A stretch of DNA of 64,000 bases from Mycolicibacter sp. MU0083. Lineage in GTDB: Bacteria > Actinomycetota > Actinomycetes > Mycobacteriales > Mycobacteriaceae. Shown in pieces: positions 1-8,519 of the stretch. The DNA lies in assembly GCF_963378075.1 (NCBI RefSeq), contig NZ_OY726394.1:3844001-3908000 (forward strand), given 5' to 3'. The notes below the pieces were generated by a model. That model made no database searches. It was not told where the DNA came from and saw nothing but the letters and a program-made list of their open reading frames with translations. Made by a program: the position numbers and the translations under genes. Within the stretch, counting starts at the first letter, position 1, and every line of letters starts with the position of its first letter.

Positions 1-22
1 AGCCAGCCCAGATGCCGACACA

Positions 23-1312
23 TCAGGCGTCCCAGGCCAGTCGCAGGCCGGCGAAGATCTGCCGCCGGTAGGGGTGGTCCCAGTTGCGGAAGCTCGGCCG
101 CAGGATCTCCGCGGCGACCGCCCACGATCCGCCGCGCAGCACCCGGTAGTCGCCGTCGAAGAAGGGTTCCGAATAGCGTTGGTAGATCATCGGTGTGAAG
201 CCCGGCCAGGGCCGCAGCGGCGAACTCGTCCACTCCCAGACGTCGCCCAGCAGCTGTTCCGCCCCGTACGCCGACGCCCCGCCCGGATACGCGCCGACCG
301 GGGCCGGGCGCAGTGCCGCACCGCCGAGGTTGGCCACCGCCGGTGACGGAGCGGCCGCACCCCAGGGATAGCGCCGCCGCGCCCCGAGCACCGGATCCCA
401 GGCACAGGCCTTCTCCCACTCGATTTCGGTGGGCAGTCGGGCACCGGCCCAGGCCGCATAGGCCTGCGCCTCGAAGTAACTGACGTGTTGCACCGGCTCG
501 TCGTCGGGCAGGTCTTCGCGGTGCCCGAACCGGACCCGCGAGCGATGGTCGGGCTCCCAGAACTGCGGCGCCGTCAATCCGGCCTGCACACAGTGCTGCC
601 AACCCCGCCGGCTCCACCACCGGGGTTGCCGGTAGCCGCCGTCGTCGATGAAATCCCGCCATTCGCGGTTGGTCACCGGCACCCGGCCGATCCGGAAGGC
701 GGGCACCTCGACGCGATGCGCGGGGCGTTCGTTGTCCAGTGCGAAGGGTTCGTCGGCCGCGTCGACGCCGAGCACGAACTCGCCGCCCGGCACCAGCACC
801 GAGCTTCCCGCCAGGCCCGCGCGACCGGCGGGCAGGCCGGCACCGGCGGGCAGCAACGGCGCCCCGGTCCGCAGGTTCAGCGCCTGCAGCATGGTCTCGT
901 CGTGCTGGTGTTCGTGGCTGAGCACCATCCCGAACACGAAGCCGTCCACACCGGCCCCGCCGTCACCGGGCATCGTCTCCAACACGTCGAAGACGCGGGA
1001 ACGCACGGTGGCGCAATACTTTCGGGCCTGCTCGGGAGCCAGCAACGGCAGGTCGACGCGGCTGGCCCGCGGGTGGATGAAGGCGTCGTAGAGGCCTTCG
1101 ACGTCCGCGGTCAGCAGGCCGGGCCGGTCCGGATTCCCACCGCGCAACAGCCACAGTTCCTCTTGTTGCCCGATATGGGCCAGGTCCCACACCAGTGGGC
1201 TCATCAACGGGTCGTACTGGCGGTGCAGTTCGGCGTCGTCGAAGTCGACCAGCGCCAGGGTGCGGTCGCGGGCCCGGGTCAGATCGCGGGCCAGTGCCTC
1301 GACGCTGCTCAT
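23..1312 (-). CDS. egtB: Hercynylcysteine sulfoxide synthase EgtB
   Basis: A 429-residue non-heme iron enzyme that joins gamma-glutamylcysteine (or cysteine) to hercynine with oxygen, the central step of ergothioneine synthesis in the cytosol. The N-terminal DinB-like domain holds the iron site: His46 in the DLAH stretch and the HX3HXE motif at His133, His137 and Glu139. The C-terminal half is a formylglycine-generating-enzyme-like sulfatase-modifying fold, with the typical GGSW and RLAWD stretches near the end. The start was set at MSSVEAL because a longer upstream frame is arginine-rich shadow sequence. The ATG overlaps the egtA stop by four bases (ATGA), so the two are translationally coupled. 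The rest of the egt cluster (egtC, D, E) would lie beyond the left edge. Confidence 0.96.
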   Translation of the reverse strand: MSSVEALARDLTRARDRTLALVDFDDAELHRQYDPLMSPLVWDLAHIGQQEELWLLRGGNPDRPGLLTADVEGLYDAFIHPRASRVDLPLLAPEQARKYCATVRSRVFDVLETMPGDGGAGVDGFVFGMVLSHEHQHDETMLQALNLRTGAPLLPAGAGLPAGRAGLAGSSVLVPGGEFVLGVDAADEPFALDNERPAHRVEVPAFRIGRVPVTNREWRDFIDDGGYRQPRWWSRRGWQHCVQAGLTAPQFWEPDHRSRVRFGHREDLPDDEPVQHVSYFEAQAYAAWAGARLPTEIEWEKACAWDPVLGARRRYPWGAAAPSPAVANLGGAALRPAPVGAYPGGASAYGAEQLLGDVWEWTSSPLRPWPGFTPMIYQRYSEPFFDGDYRVLRGGSWAVAAEILRPSFRNWDHPYRRQIFAGLRLAWDA

Positions 1313-2595
1313 GACTGTCCGCGCGCCATCCGCGTCACCATCGCGGCGACACCGGTCCGGGTCACCTCGTCGGTGACGTCGTCGGCGGGCGAGCGGCGGC
1401 GTTCGACCATGCCGACCAACCGATCCATCCCGTCGCGCAGGCCCGCCGGCGCGCGGTCGGCCACCAACTCCAGGCAGCGTCGGGCGGCCGCGTGCAGTCG
1501 CGGGTCGGCCAGCCCGGTCCGGGCGGCGACGTCCCAGGCGGTCGCGACCGGTGCCACGGCTTCGGCGGCCCGCTCGGCGGCGGCGGGGTCGTCGAGCAGT
1601 GTGGTCAGCACGAACACCAGCGCCGGCCAGATCGTGTCGTCGACACTGTCGAGGTATCGGATCTCCAGCCATCCGCGCGGGCGGACCGGCGGGAACAGCG
1701 TGGTCAGGTGGTAGTCGAGGTCTTTGAGTCCGGCTCGGCGGCCGCCGAGCCGCACCCGGCCGTCGGCCCAGTCCGCGAACGGCACGTAGCGGCTGACCGG
1801 AATGGCCTCGGGGGTGTGCACCAGCATCACCGGGGCTTTGAGCGCATACCGCGCCCAGTCGGTGGCCGGGTCGGTCCCGTCCAGGCCGAGGACCGGGCCG
1901 CAGCGGGCCGAATCGAGCCTGCTCCAGACGCGTTGCCGGGTGGAGTGCCAGCCGGAGAACTCCCCGCTCAGCAGTGGGGAGTTGGCGCAGATCGCGACCA
2001 TCGTCGGGCCCAGCGCGTGCGCCAGCCGAACCCGGTCGGCCCAGCCGGGACTCGCGCCGGCATCCAGGTTGAGCTGAACCGACGCCGTGGCCGTCATCAT
2101 CGCCGCACCGGCCGAGCCGGTGTGGCTGGCGGTGAAGAACTGTTCCATCGCGGCGTAGCGTTCGCCGGGGTTGACCCGCGCCGTCGGCCGCAGCGGATCG
2201 GTGCCCAGTGCGACCAGGCCCAGCCCGGCCTCGGCGAAGGCCCCGCGGAGCACCGCCTGATCGCCGATCATCGCCTCGATGGCGGCGACGGCGCCGGGCA
2301 GCGGCGGGCTGGACAGTTCGACCGCACCACCGGGTTCCACCGTGACGACGCTGCCGCCGGGCAACTCCGGCACGGATTGCAGCACCTCGCCGATCTCCGA
2401 CCAGCCGGGGCGCCGATGCGGGTCGGCCGGGTCGAAACAGTGCGCCTCGATCTCCAGGCCGACCCGGCCGTGGGGGCCATCGGTGAGACAGCGTCCGATG
2501 ATGTAGTCGGCGGCCGCGTCGGCGCCGGAAAGTTCCGGGCCGCCCGGACAGGACTCATCGCCGCGCGACAGCTGCGTCGCCGCGGCGAACCCCAT
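1309..2595 (-). CDS. egtA: Glutamate-cysteine ligase EgtA
   Basis: A 428-residue ATP-dependent glutamate-cysteine ligase of the GCS2/GshA-like family. It makes gamma-glutamylcysteine, the sulfur donor used by EgtB. Length matches mycobacterial EgtA. Recognisable features are the N-terminal GRVGLEIEAHCFD stretch (Glu-rich ATP/Mg site) and the central QLNLDAG and RYVPFADWADG segments typical of the family. It is first of the egtA-egtB pair visible here and overlaps egtB by four bases. The start at MGFAAAT is the first ATG of the open frame; a slightly later start cannot be ruled out. Confidence 0.95.
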   Translation of the reverse strand: MGFAAATQLSRGDESCPGGPELSGADAAADYIIGRCLTDGPHGRVGLEIEAHCFDPADPHRRPGWSEIGEVLQSVPELPGGSVVTVEPGGAVELSSPPLPGAVAAIEAMIGDQAVLRGAFAEAGLGLVALGTDPLRPTARVNPGERYAAMEQFFTASHTGSAGAAMMTATASVQLNLDAGASPGWADRVRLAHALGPTMVAICANSPLLSGEFSGWHSTRQRVWSRLDSARCGPVLGLDGTDPATDWARYALKAPVMLVHTPEAIPVSRYVPFADWADGRVRLGGRRAGLKDLDYHLTTLFPPVRPRGWLEIRYLDSVDDTIWPALVFVLTTLLDDPAAAERAAEAVAPVATAWDVAARTGLADPRLHAAARRCLELVADRAPAGLRDGMDRLVGMVERRRSPADDVTDEVTRTGVAAMVTRMARGQS

Positions 2596-2659
2596 ATCAG
2601 CCCCTCCGCCCGTCGATCCTCTGAACGCTACCGGAGATGCCCGCCCGAACGGCCGGTGA

Positions 2660-3325
2660 TTACTCCCCCAGGGAGTTCTGCATGGCTCCGGCCAGCACGT
2701 TTACCGCAGGACCGGCGTTACCGGATTGGCAGACCTTGGCCTGCAGCAGCACGTTTACCCGCAGTCGGGTCTGGGTGAAACAACGCCGATCGGTGTCGGC
2801 CTCCTGTTTGGTCCAGGCGGCATCGGTGGCGGTGGCCGGGCCGCCGGTGAACACCCAGACCTCGGTGGTGCCGTCGTCTCGGTGCATCGCGCTGGTGCGT
2901 CCCGAGCAGCCGACGGTGCGGTCGACGACACGGTGGAACGCCGCGGTCGCGGCGGCTTCGGTGGCGAACACCCCCACCGCCTGTTTGACGAGATGGCGCT
3001 GGTCGGTGGCCGAGGTCTGGGTGACCGCGCTGTTGAACGACGCCAGATCGGGGTCGCGGTAGACCTCGGGCAGGCCGATGTCGGCCCAGTTGTTGCAGAC
3101 CGGTTCGTCCACCCAGTACGTCTGCAGTGGCTCGCCGGAGACGGCCTCGAAGCCCATCGGGGCGCCGACGATGTTGCCGACCGAGCCCTTCGGCAGCACC
3201 GCGTAGGAGACCACTCCCGGCTCGGCGGGCCGCGCCGCCGCGACCGGTGTCCCCGGTGCGGTCAGTGCACCGGTAGCGGCCAGCCCGATCAGCAGGCGGG
3301 CCGTGACCCGCCGGCGGTCAGGCAA
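2660..3325 (-). CDS. Secreted PknH-type sensor-domain protein (Rv3705c-like)
   Basis: About 221 residues: an Arg-rich N-terminus, one hydrophobic segment (about residues 9-28) and an Ala-x-Ala-like cleavage site, then an extracytoplasmic domain. That domain resembles the PknH extracellular sensor domain (PF14032) found in mycobacterial kinases and lipoproteins. Four cysteines (in VCNN, VGCSG, RRCFT and KVCQS) fit the two disulfides of that fold. No lipobox cysteine is seen, so it is probably secreted or anchored by an uncleaved signal. The start is inferred as a TTG that overlaps the catalase stop by eight bases; the longer frame upstream lies inside the catalase gene. Position beside egtA matches Rv3705c. 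Function unknown. Confidence 0.8.
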   Translation of the reverse strand: MPDRRRVTARLLIGLAATGALTAPGTPVAAARPAEPGVVSYAVLPKGSVGNIVGAPMGFEAVSGEPLQTYWVDEPVCNNWADIGLPEVYRDPDLASFNSAVTQTSATDQRHLVKQAVGVFATEAAATAAFHRVVDRTVGCSGRTSAMHRDDGTTEVWVFTGGPATATDAAWTKQEADTDRRCFTQTRLRVNVLLQAKVCQSGNAGPAVNVLAGAMQNSLGE

Positions 3326-4766
3326 GGTTGGCCCGGACCCCGGCTTCCACCGCACTGCCCAGATCGGGGTCGACGTTGCGCCAGAATTCGAACACCCGGG
3401 ACAGCACCGGCTCGGTGACGCCCGCCGAAACGTGCCCGATGATGTTGGCGGCCAGTCGTTTCCGTTGTGCATCGTCGAAGACGTCCCGGACCAGGGCACC
3501 GGCCTGGCTGAAATCGTCGTCGTCTTTGCGCAGCGTGTAGGCCGAACGCACCATGTCGCCGTCGGCGTGCCAGCGCACCTCCGCCGCGAGAGCCGGATCG
3601 GCCACCGGCCCGCCGGCCGAATTCGGCGCGTACACCGGGTCACTGGCCAGGCGGAATCGCATGGCGCCGTCCTTGGAGTAACTGTGCACGTCGTTCTTCG
3701 GGGCGTTGACCGGCAGCTGGTTGTAGTTGGTGCCGATCCGGGCACGGTGCGCGTCGGCGTAGGAGAAGCCGCGCGCCAGCAGCATCTTGTCCGGGCTCAA
3801 TCCGGTGCCGGGCACGGTGTTGTTGGGCTCGAACGCCGCCTGTTCGATCTGGGCGTGATAGTCGGTGACGTTGCGGTTCAAGGTGAAACGCCCGACGTCG
3901 ATCAGCGGGTAGTCGGCGTGCGGCCACACCTTGGTCAGGTCGAACGGGTTGAGTCGGTAGGTTTTGGCGTCCTCGAACGGCATGATCTGCACCTTGACCG
4001 CCCAGCTCGGGAATTCGCCGCGTTCGATCGCGGTGTAGAGGTCACGCTGGTGGTAGTCCCCGTCGGTGCCGGCCAGCCGGTCGCCCTCGGCCTGGTCGAG
4101 GTGTTCGACGCCCTGATCGCTGATGAAGTGGTATTTGACCCAGGAGATCTCACCGGCGGCGTTGACCCAGCTGTAGGTGTGGCTGCCGTAGCCGTTCATG
4201 TGCCGCCAGGACCGCGGCAGGCCACGGTCTCCCATCACGTAGGTCACCTGGTGCGCGGTCTCCGGGTTCAGCGACCAGAAGTCCCATTGCATGTTGTGAT
4301 CGCGCAGATTGCTTGCCGCCAAACGTTTCTGGGAGCGGATGAAGTGCTGAAACTTCAACGGGTCGCGCAGGAAGAACACCGGGGTGTTGTTGCCGACGAT
4401 GTCGAAGTTGCCCTGCTCGGTGTAGAACTTCAACGCGAAGCCGCGCACGTCGCGCCAGGTGTCTGGGCTGCCGCGCTCGCCGGCGACGGTCGAGAAGCGG
4501 GCCAGCATCTCGGTTTTGGCGCCGGGGGCGAACACCGCCGCTTTGGTGTAGGCGCTGACGTCCCCGGTGATCTCGAGCTGTCCGAATGCGCCACCGCCCT
4601 TGGCATGCGGCTGGCGTTCGGGGGTGCGCTCCCGGTTGAACATCGCCATCTGCTCGATCAGGTAGTGGTCCTGCAGCAGGATCGGGCCGTCCGGGCCGAC
4701 GGTCAGTGACTGGCCGTCGCTGGGTGCCGGCGCACCGGCCTCGGTGGTGGTGTGGCGCTCGGTCAT
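3318..4766 (-). CDS. katA: Monofunctional heme catalase
   Basis: A 482-residue small-subunit (clade 3 type) catalase that dismutates hydrogen peroxide in the cytosol. The catalytic His54 lies in RQPHAKGGGAFG, the distal Asn pair at 126-127 in VGNNTPVFFLRDP, and the proximal heme Tyr in RGFSYADAHR near residue 335. The catalase core is complete with a short C-terminal tail. It sits between homologues of Rv3705c and Rv3705A, which I recall as neighbours in M. tuberculosis, so it looks inserted into the ancestral order. No FurA gene is adjacent. A strong inverted repeat lies 33 bases upstream of the start and may be an operator or the terminator of the upstream gene. Confidence 0.96.
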   Translation of the reverse strand: MTERHTTTEAGAPAPSDGQSLTVGPDGPILLQDHYLIEQMAMFNRERTPERQPHAKGGGAFGQLEITGDVSAYTKAAVFAPGAKTEMLARFSTVAGERGSPDTWRDVRGFALKFYTEQGNFDIVGNNTPVFFLRDPLKFQHFIRSQKRLAASNLRDHNMQWDFWSLNPETAHQVTYVMGDRGLPRSWRHMNGYGSHTYSWVNAAGEISWVKYHFISDQGVEHLDQAEGDRLAGTDGDYHQRDLYTAIERGEFPSWAVKVQIMPFEDAKTYRLNPFDLTKVWPHADYPLIDVGRFTLNRNVTDYHAQIEQAAFEPNNTVPGTGLSPDKMLLARGFSYADAHRARIGTNYNQLPVNAPKNDVHSYSKDGAMRFRLASDPVYAPNSAGGPVADPALAAEVRWHADGDMVRSAYTLRKDDDDFSQAGALVRDVFDDAQRKRLAANIIGHVSAGVTEPVLSRVFEFWRNVDPDLGSAVEAGVRANLA

Positions 4767-4798
4767 GTCGATGTCTCCTCTGGTGCGCAGCGGGCTAA

Positions 4799-4838
4799 CG
4801 AGTGTGCGCGTTGGTGGGCTTCACCAAACGCACACTCG
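4799..4838. repeat. Inverted repeat between small membrane gene and catalase
   Basis: Ten-base perfect outer arms (CGAGTGTGCG at 4799-4808 and CGCACACTCG at 4829-4838) enclose a second stem (TTGGTG at 4811-4816 and CACCAA at 4822-4827) around a five-base loop. It lies 14 bases past the stop of the upstream small membrane-protein gene and 33 bases before the catalase ATG. It could be a terminator without a U tract, or a regulator-binding palindrome for the catalase. The sequence alone cannot decide. Confidence 0.7.
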
Positions 4839-4852
4839 ACGAACTCGGGGGA

Positions 4853-5221
4853 TCAGCGGTGCGGCGGAGCCGACGGCGGAGCCGGTGGGGCGGGCGGCGG
4901 GGCGGGCGGTCCGCCGGGGCCACCCGGGCCGTTGCCCGGACCGGCGGGCCGGAATCCCGGCCAGGCCGGTTCCTCGCCGGGGCCGGCGGGGCCGAAACCC
5001 GGACCCATCGGTGGGCCGTGATGCATCATGCACGGCCCGTGATGGTGGTGGTGTCCGCCCCAGCCGCCGCCGCTGAGGTAGGCGCCGGTGCAGAAGACGA
5101 CCGCGGCGACGAAGACGGTTCCGGCGATGATCACCACCCAGGCCGCCGCTTGATAGAGCCGATTCGGCGGGGCCGGCGGCGGTGGAGGAGGCGGTGGCGT
5201 GGGAATTGGCGGCTCACTCAT
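4853..5221 (-). CDS. Pro/His/Gly-rich one-pass membrane protein (Rv3705A-like)
   Basis: 122 residues: a polyproline N-terminus, one transmembrane helix at about residues 27-50, then a Gly/His segment with five consecutive His plus CMMHH, ending in a Pro/Gly-rich tail. It is a paralogue of the next gene: both have MSE, a short Pro-rich lead, a LYxxAAW entry into the helix and a His-rich stretch right after it. In M. tuberculosis this site holds proline-rich genes of similar size (Rv3705A/Rv3706c). The His cluster with Cys and Met suggests metal binding at the membrane face. Function is unknown and no pathway is proposed. Confidence 0.8.
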   Translation of the reverse strand: MSEPPIPTPPPPPPPPAPPNRLYQAAAWVVIIAGTVFVAAVVFCTGAYLSGGGWGGHHHHHGPCMMHHGPPMGPGFGPAGPGEEPAWPGFRPAGPGNGPGGPGGPPAPPPAPPAPPSAPPHR

Positions 5222-5303
5222 ACCGATCCATCATGCCGCAGAACGACGCCGGCCGCCGCCCTTCTACGAGGGGCGACGGCCGGGTACGCGTGGCCGGGTC
5301 GGG

Positions 5304-5633
5304 TTACCGGCCAGGTGTGGGTTCCGGGGTCTGGGTGACCGACGACGGCAGTTCACCGGGGCCCGGGCGGTCGGCGGGCGCCTTCGGGCCCGGACCGCGG
5401 TGGTGGCCGTGGTGGAACGCCGCGTGGTGCCCGTGGTGCCCGTGGTGGCCGTGGCAGTGATGGCCGCGCTGGCCGCCGTGGCTCGCCCAGACGCCGGCGA
5501 AGAAGATCGAGGAGACGATGAAGACGATTCCCGCGACGATCGCGACCCACGCGGCGAGTCGGTACAGCCAGTAGGGCTTGGGTTCGCCCGCAGGTGCGGG
5601 CGAGGCGGCTGTGGTGTCAGGTGTTTCGCTCAT
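5304..5633 (-). CDS. His-rich one-pass membrane protein (Rv3706c-like)
   Basis: 109 residues starting at MSETPDT; this start aligns with the paralogue downstream, and an upstream in-frame ATG would add 18 unlikely residues. There is one transmembrane helix at about residues 28-50, then a dense His/Gly stretch of repeated GHH units with one Cys, then a Pro-rich tail. It is the upstream member of a tandem pair 82 bases apart with the same topology. The His repeats are an obvious candidate site for Ni, Zn or Cu. No partner transporter is adjacent. Confidence 0.8.
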   Translation of the reverse strand: MSETPDTTAASPAPAGEPKPYWLYRLAAWVAIVAGIVFIVSSIFFAGVWASHGGQRGHHCHGHHGHHGHHAAFHHGHHRGPGPKAPADRPGPGELPSSVTQTPEPTPGR

Positions 5634-5710
5634 GTGGGCCATGGTGCCGGGGTGAGCACCCGATACCGCTGGGTCTCGGCTATGCATCCGCTATGAGCCG
5701 GCGCGGTCGG

Positions 5711-8480
5711 TCAGGGGCCGGATCCGGCCGCACCCGCACCGTCGCCGCCGGTGCCGCCGGCAGCACCGTCGCCTCCGACTCCGAGATTGCCGCCCGCTCC
5801 ACCGTTGCCCCCGTTGCCACCGGTTCCGGCAGGGTTGTCCGCACCGACGCCACCGTCGCCACCGTTGCCTCCGGGGCCGTGCGGGGCTCCGCCGGGCAGC
5901 CCGGACCCGGCGGTGACGGTGCCGTCGCCGTTGGCTCCCGGCGTCCCGCCGGCCCCGCCGAAACTGGAGTCACCACCCTCACCGCCGTCACCGCCGGCGC
6001 CGAGGGCTCCACCGGAGCCGGCCAGCCCGACCACGCCGGGCGCACCGTCGCCGCCGTCACCGCCCAGGGCTCCGTCACCACCGGGCCCGCCGTCACCGCC
6101 GATGCCGTCGGCGCCGCGGACGGCTCCGGGCGCCGTCGCGCTACCGCCCACCCCGCCGCGTCCACCGTCGCCCCCGGTACCGGCGGCTCCGGCGTCAGTT
6201 CCAGCGGCACCTGCACCCTGGGCGATCCCCGCGATTCCGTCGCTGCCGTCGATCCCGACACCGGCGTCACCACCCCGGGCTCCGCTGCCACCATCACCGG
6301 CATCGCCACCGTCACCGAAGTCGACTCCCCCGTCACCGCCGTTACCGCCCCGACCGCCGTCGCCACCGTGCTGGCCCGCCGTCGCCGGCAGACCGGTGGC
6401 GCCCGCGGCCCCGTCACCGCCGTCACCGCCGGTCCCACCGTTGCCGATATTGCCGCCGGCACCGCCGTCACCGCCCGCGCCGCCGGTGACACCGGGCACC
6501 GCGGTCGGGTCGCTCGATGCGTCGTAGCCGTCGCCACCGTCGCCACCGTTGCCGGCCGGACCCGCAGCGATTCCGCCCCCGTCACCGGCGGCCCCGGTAT
6601 CACCGGTTCCGTTGAGCCCGCCGACACCGGCCGCACCGCCAAACCCGCCGGAACCGCGGGGACTGTCGCCGCCATCGCCACCGAATCCGCCGGTCGGGTT
6701 GGTGGCATCGCCGTCGGCGCCATCCCCACCGTCTCCGGGTCTTCCGCCGTTGCCACCGGTGCCGCCGCGGCCACCGTCGCCGTTGGCGCCCTTGTCGCCG
6801 GTACCTCCCGCGGCCACCCCGCCGCCGGCACCGCCCGCTCCCCCGGTGCCGCCCCGGCCACCGGTGCCCCCGGCCCCACCGTCCTGGCCTCGACCGCCGG
6901 GGGCGGTGGCGGCCGCACCGTCTTGGCCGGCACCGCCGTTACCGCCGGTCCCGCCGGCGCCGCCGGAACCGCCCGCGCCGCCGTTACCGGAGGCCGAGCC
7001 ACCCAGGCCACCGGCGCCGCCGGTACCGCCGCTGCCGCCGATATACCCGTCCTGGCCGGCGCCGCCGGCGGTGGTTGCGTCATCGCCGTCGGCACCGAGG
7101 CCACCGCTACCGCCGGCCCCTCCGGCTCCGCCGTTGCCATGGTCGCCACCATTGCCCCCGGCACCGCCGGTTCCACCGGTGGCGTTGACCGCGGTGGCGT
7201 GGTAGCCGGCGCCGCCGTTGCCGCCGTTGCCGCCGTCGGGTGCGATTCCGCTGTTCCCATTGGCGCCGGCGGTTCCGGACCCGCTCAGCCCACCGGTGCC
7301 CGCGGCACCGCCACCACCGCCGGTACCGACCGTCCCGGCATCGCCGCCGTTGCCGCCGGCCCCACCGGTGGGGGCGGCCGCGTCACCGTCGGCACCGGCC
7401 CCCCCGTTGCCGCCGACCCCCGCTGCACCGCCGCCGCCGCCAGCACCGCCGTCGCCATTCGCACCGGCCGCACCCGACAGGCTGCCGCCGCCCCGCCGGC
7501 ACCACCCTGGCCCCTTTGCCCCCGGCCCCGCCATTGCCCCCGACACCGCCGTTGCCGGCGCGTCCGCTGTCGACGCCGGTCTGGCCGACTGATCCGTCAC
7601 CGCCCGCCCCACCGGCCCCGCCGAGACCACCGATCCCGCCTGCACCCCCGGCGCCGCCTACCCCGAACAAGACGCCGCCGTTGCCCCCGGCACCGCCGTT
7701 GCCGGCGCGTCCGCCGGTATCGCCGGCGCCGCCGGTGCCACCCTTCGACGCGGCCTGCTCTCCGGCGCTACCGGTCGCACCGTCGCCACCGGCACCGCCG
7801 TTGCCACCGTTGCCGGATGCACCGATCGCAAAGAAGTCGACCGGGGGGTTGCTGGCGCTGTTGCCGCCCGCCCCGCCGTCACCACCCGCACCGCCGTTGA
7901 CACCGAGGAGGCCGTGCCCGCCGGCACCACCGTCGCCGCCGTTGCCCCACCATTCGCCGCCGTGTCCGCCGTTGCCGCCGTTTGCGCCCGCCCCGCCATC
8001 GCCGCCGGCCCCACCGTTGCCGATTCCTCCGGTGTTGCCTCCGTTTCCGCCGGCCACCCCGGCGATGTCGGAGTTCCAACCGGCGCCGCCGTCACCGAAG
8101 AACAGGCCACCCATCTGTCCATCCGGGTTGTCCTGGGAGGTTCCGTCGACGCCGTCGCAGATCAGGCCGCAGGCACCCATGGGGTCGGTGAACGGGGCGA
8201 ACCATTGGTTGATCTGGTCATCGACGGCGGCCCCGAAGGGGCTGTTGATCCAGGCTTCGAGGGTGGCGTGCAGCGGCAGATAGAACACCACCTGCCAGGT
8301 CTGGGCGAACCAGTCGTCGGCTGCCGCCGGTCCCGGATCATGGTTGGCGAAAACATCTGTCAACCAATCGAATTCGTCGGCATGTGCCGGTGCGAAGCCG
8401 ACCGCCCAGAGCACTCCCGCTGCGATACCCGCCCCAAACAACTGCGTGCGCGGTGCGCGGGCACGGTGTCTACCGGTCAT
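5711..8480 (-). CDS. Sec-exported PGRS-repeat protein 1, apparent frameshifts
   Basis: Starts at MTGRHRARAP with a Sec signal peptide ending at AHA/DEF (about residue 35). A short non-repeat domain follows, containing PLHATLEAWINS and a DQIN stretch, then hundreds of Gly-Gly-Ala/Asn/Asp PGRS repeats to the stop. There is no PE domain. The frame changes twice close together: the repeat pattern is restored only if one C is added to the C4 runs at 7511-7514 and at 7491-7494 (plus-strand numbering). With those fixes the product is about 920 residues. As written, the coding sequence splits into 7383-8480 and a downstream frame ending at 5711. Whether these are assembly errors or real frameshifts is undecided. 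It lies 39 bases downstream of PGRS gene 2. Confidence 0.7.
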
Positions 8481-8519
8481 CTGGACTGCCCCGTATCTGC
8501 GTGACGGTCGAGGGTGCGC

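Noticed and set aside
1313..1672. N-terminal extension of EgtB
   Set aside because: The longer frame lies inside egtA and is Arg-rich; EgtB homologues begin at the MSSVEAL position and the ATGA overlap supports it.
5594..7900. Plus-strand Ala/Thr/Val-rich open frame antisense to PGRS gene 1
   Set aside because: Same compositional artefact; the minus-strand frames show the structured GGx repeats and a signal peptide.
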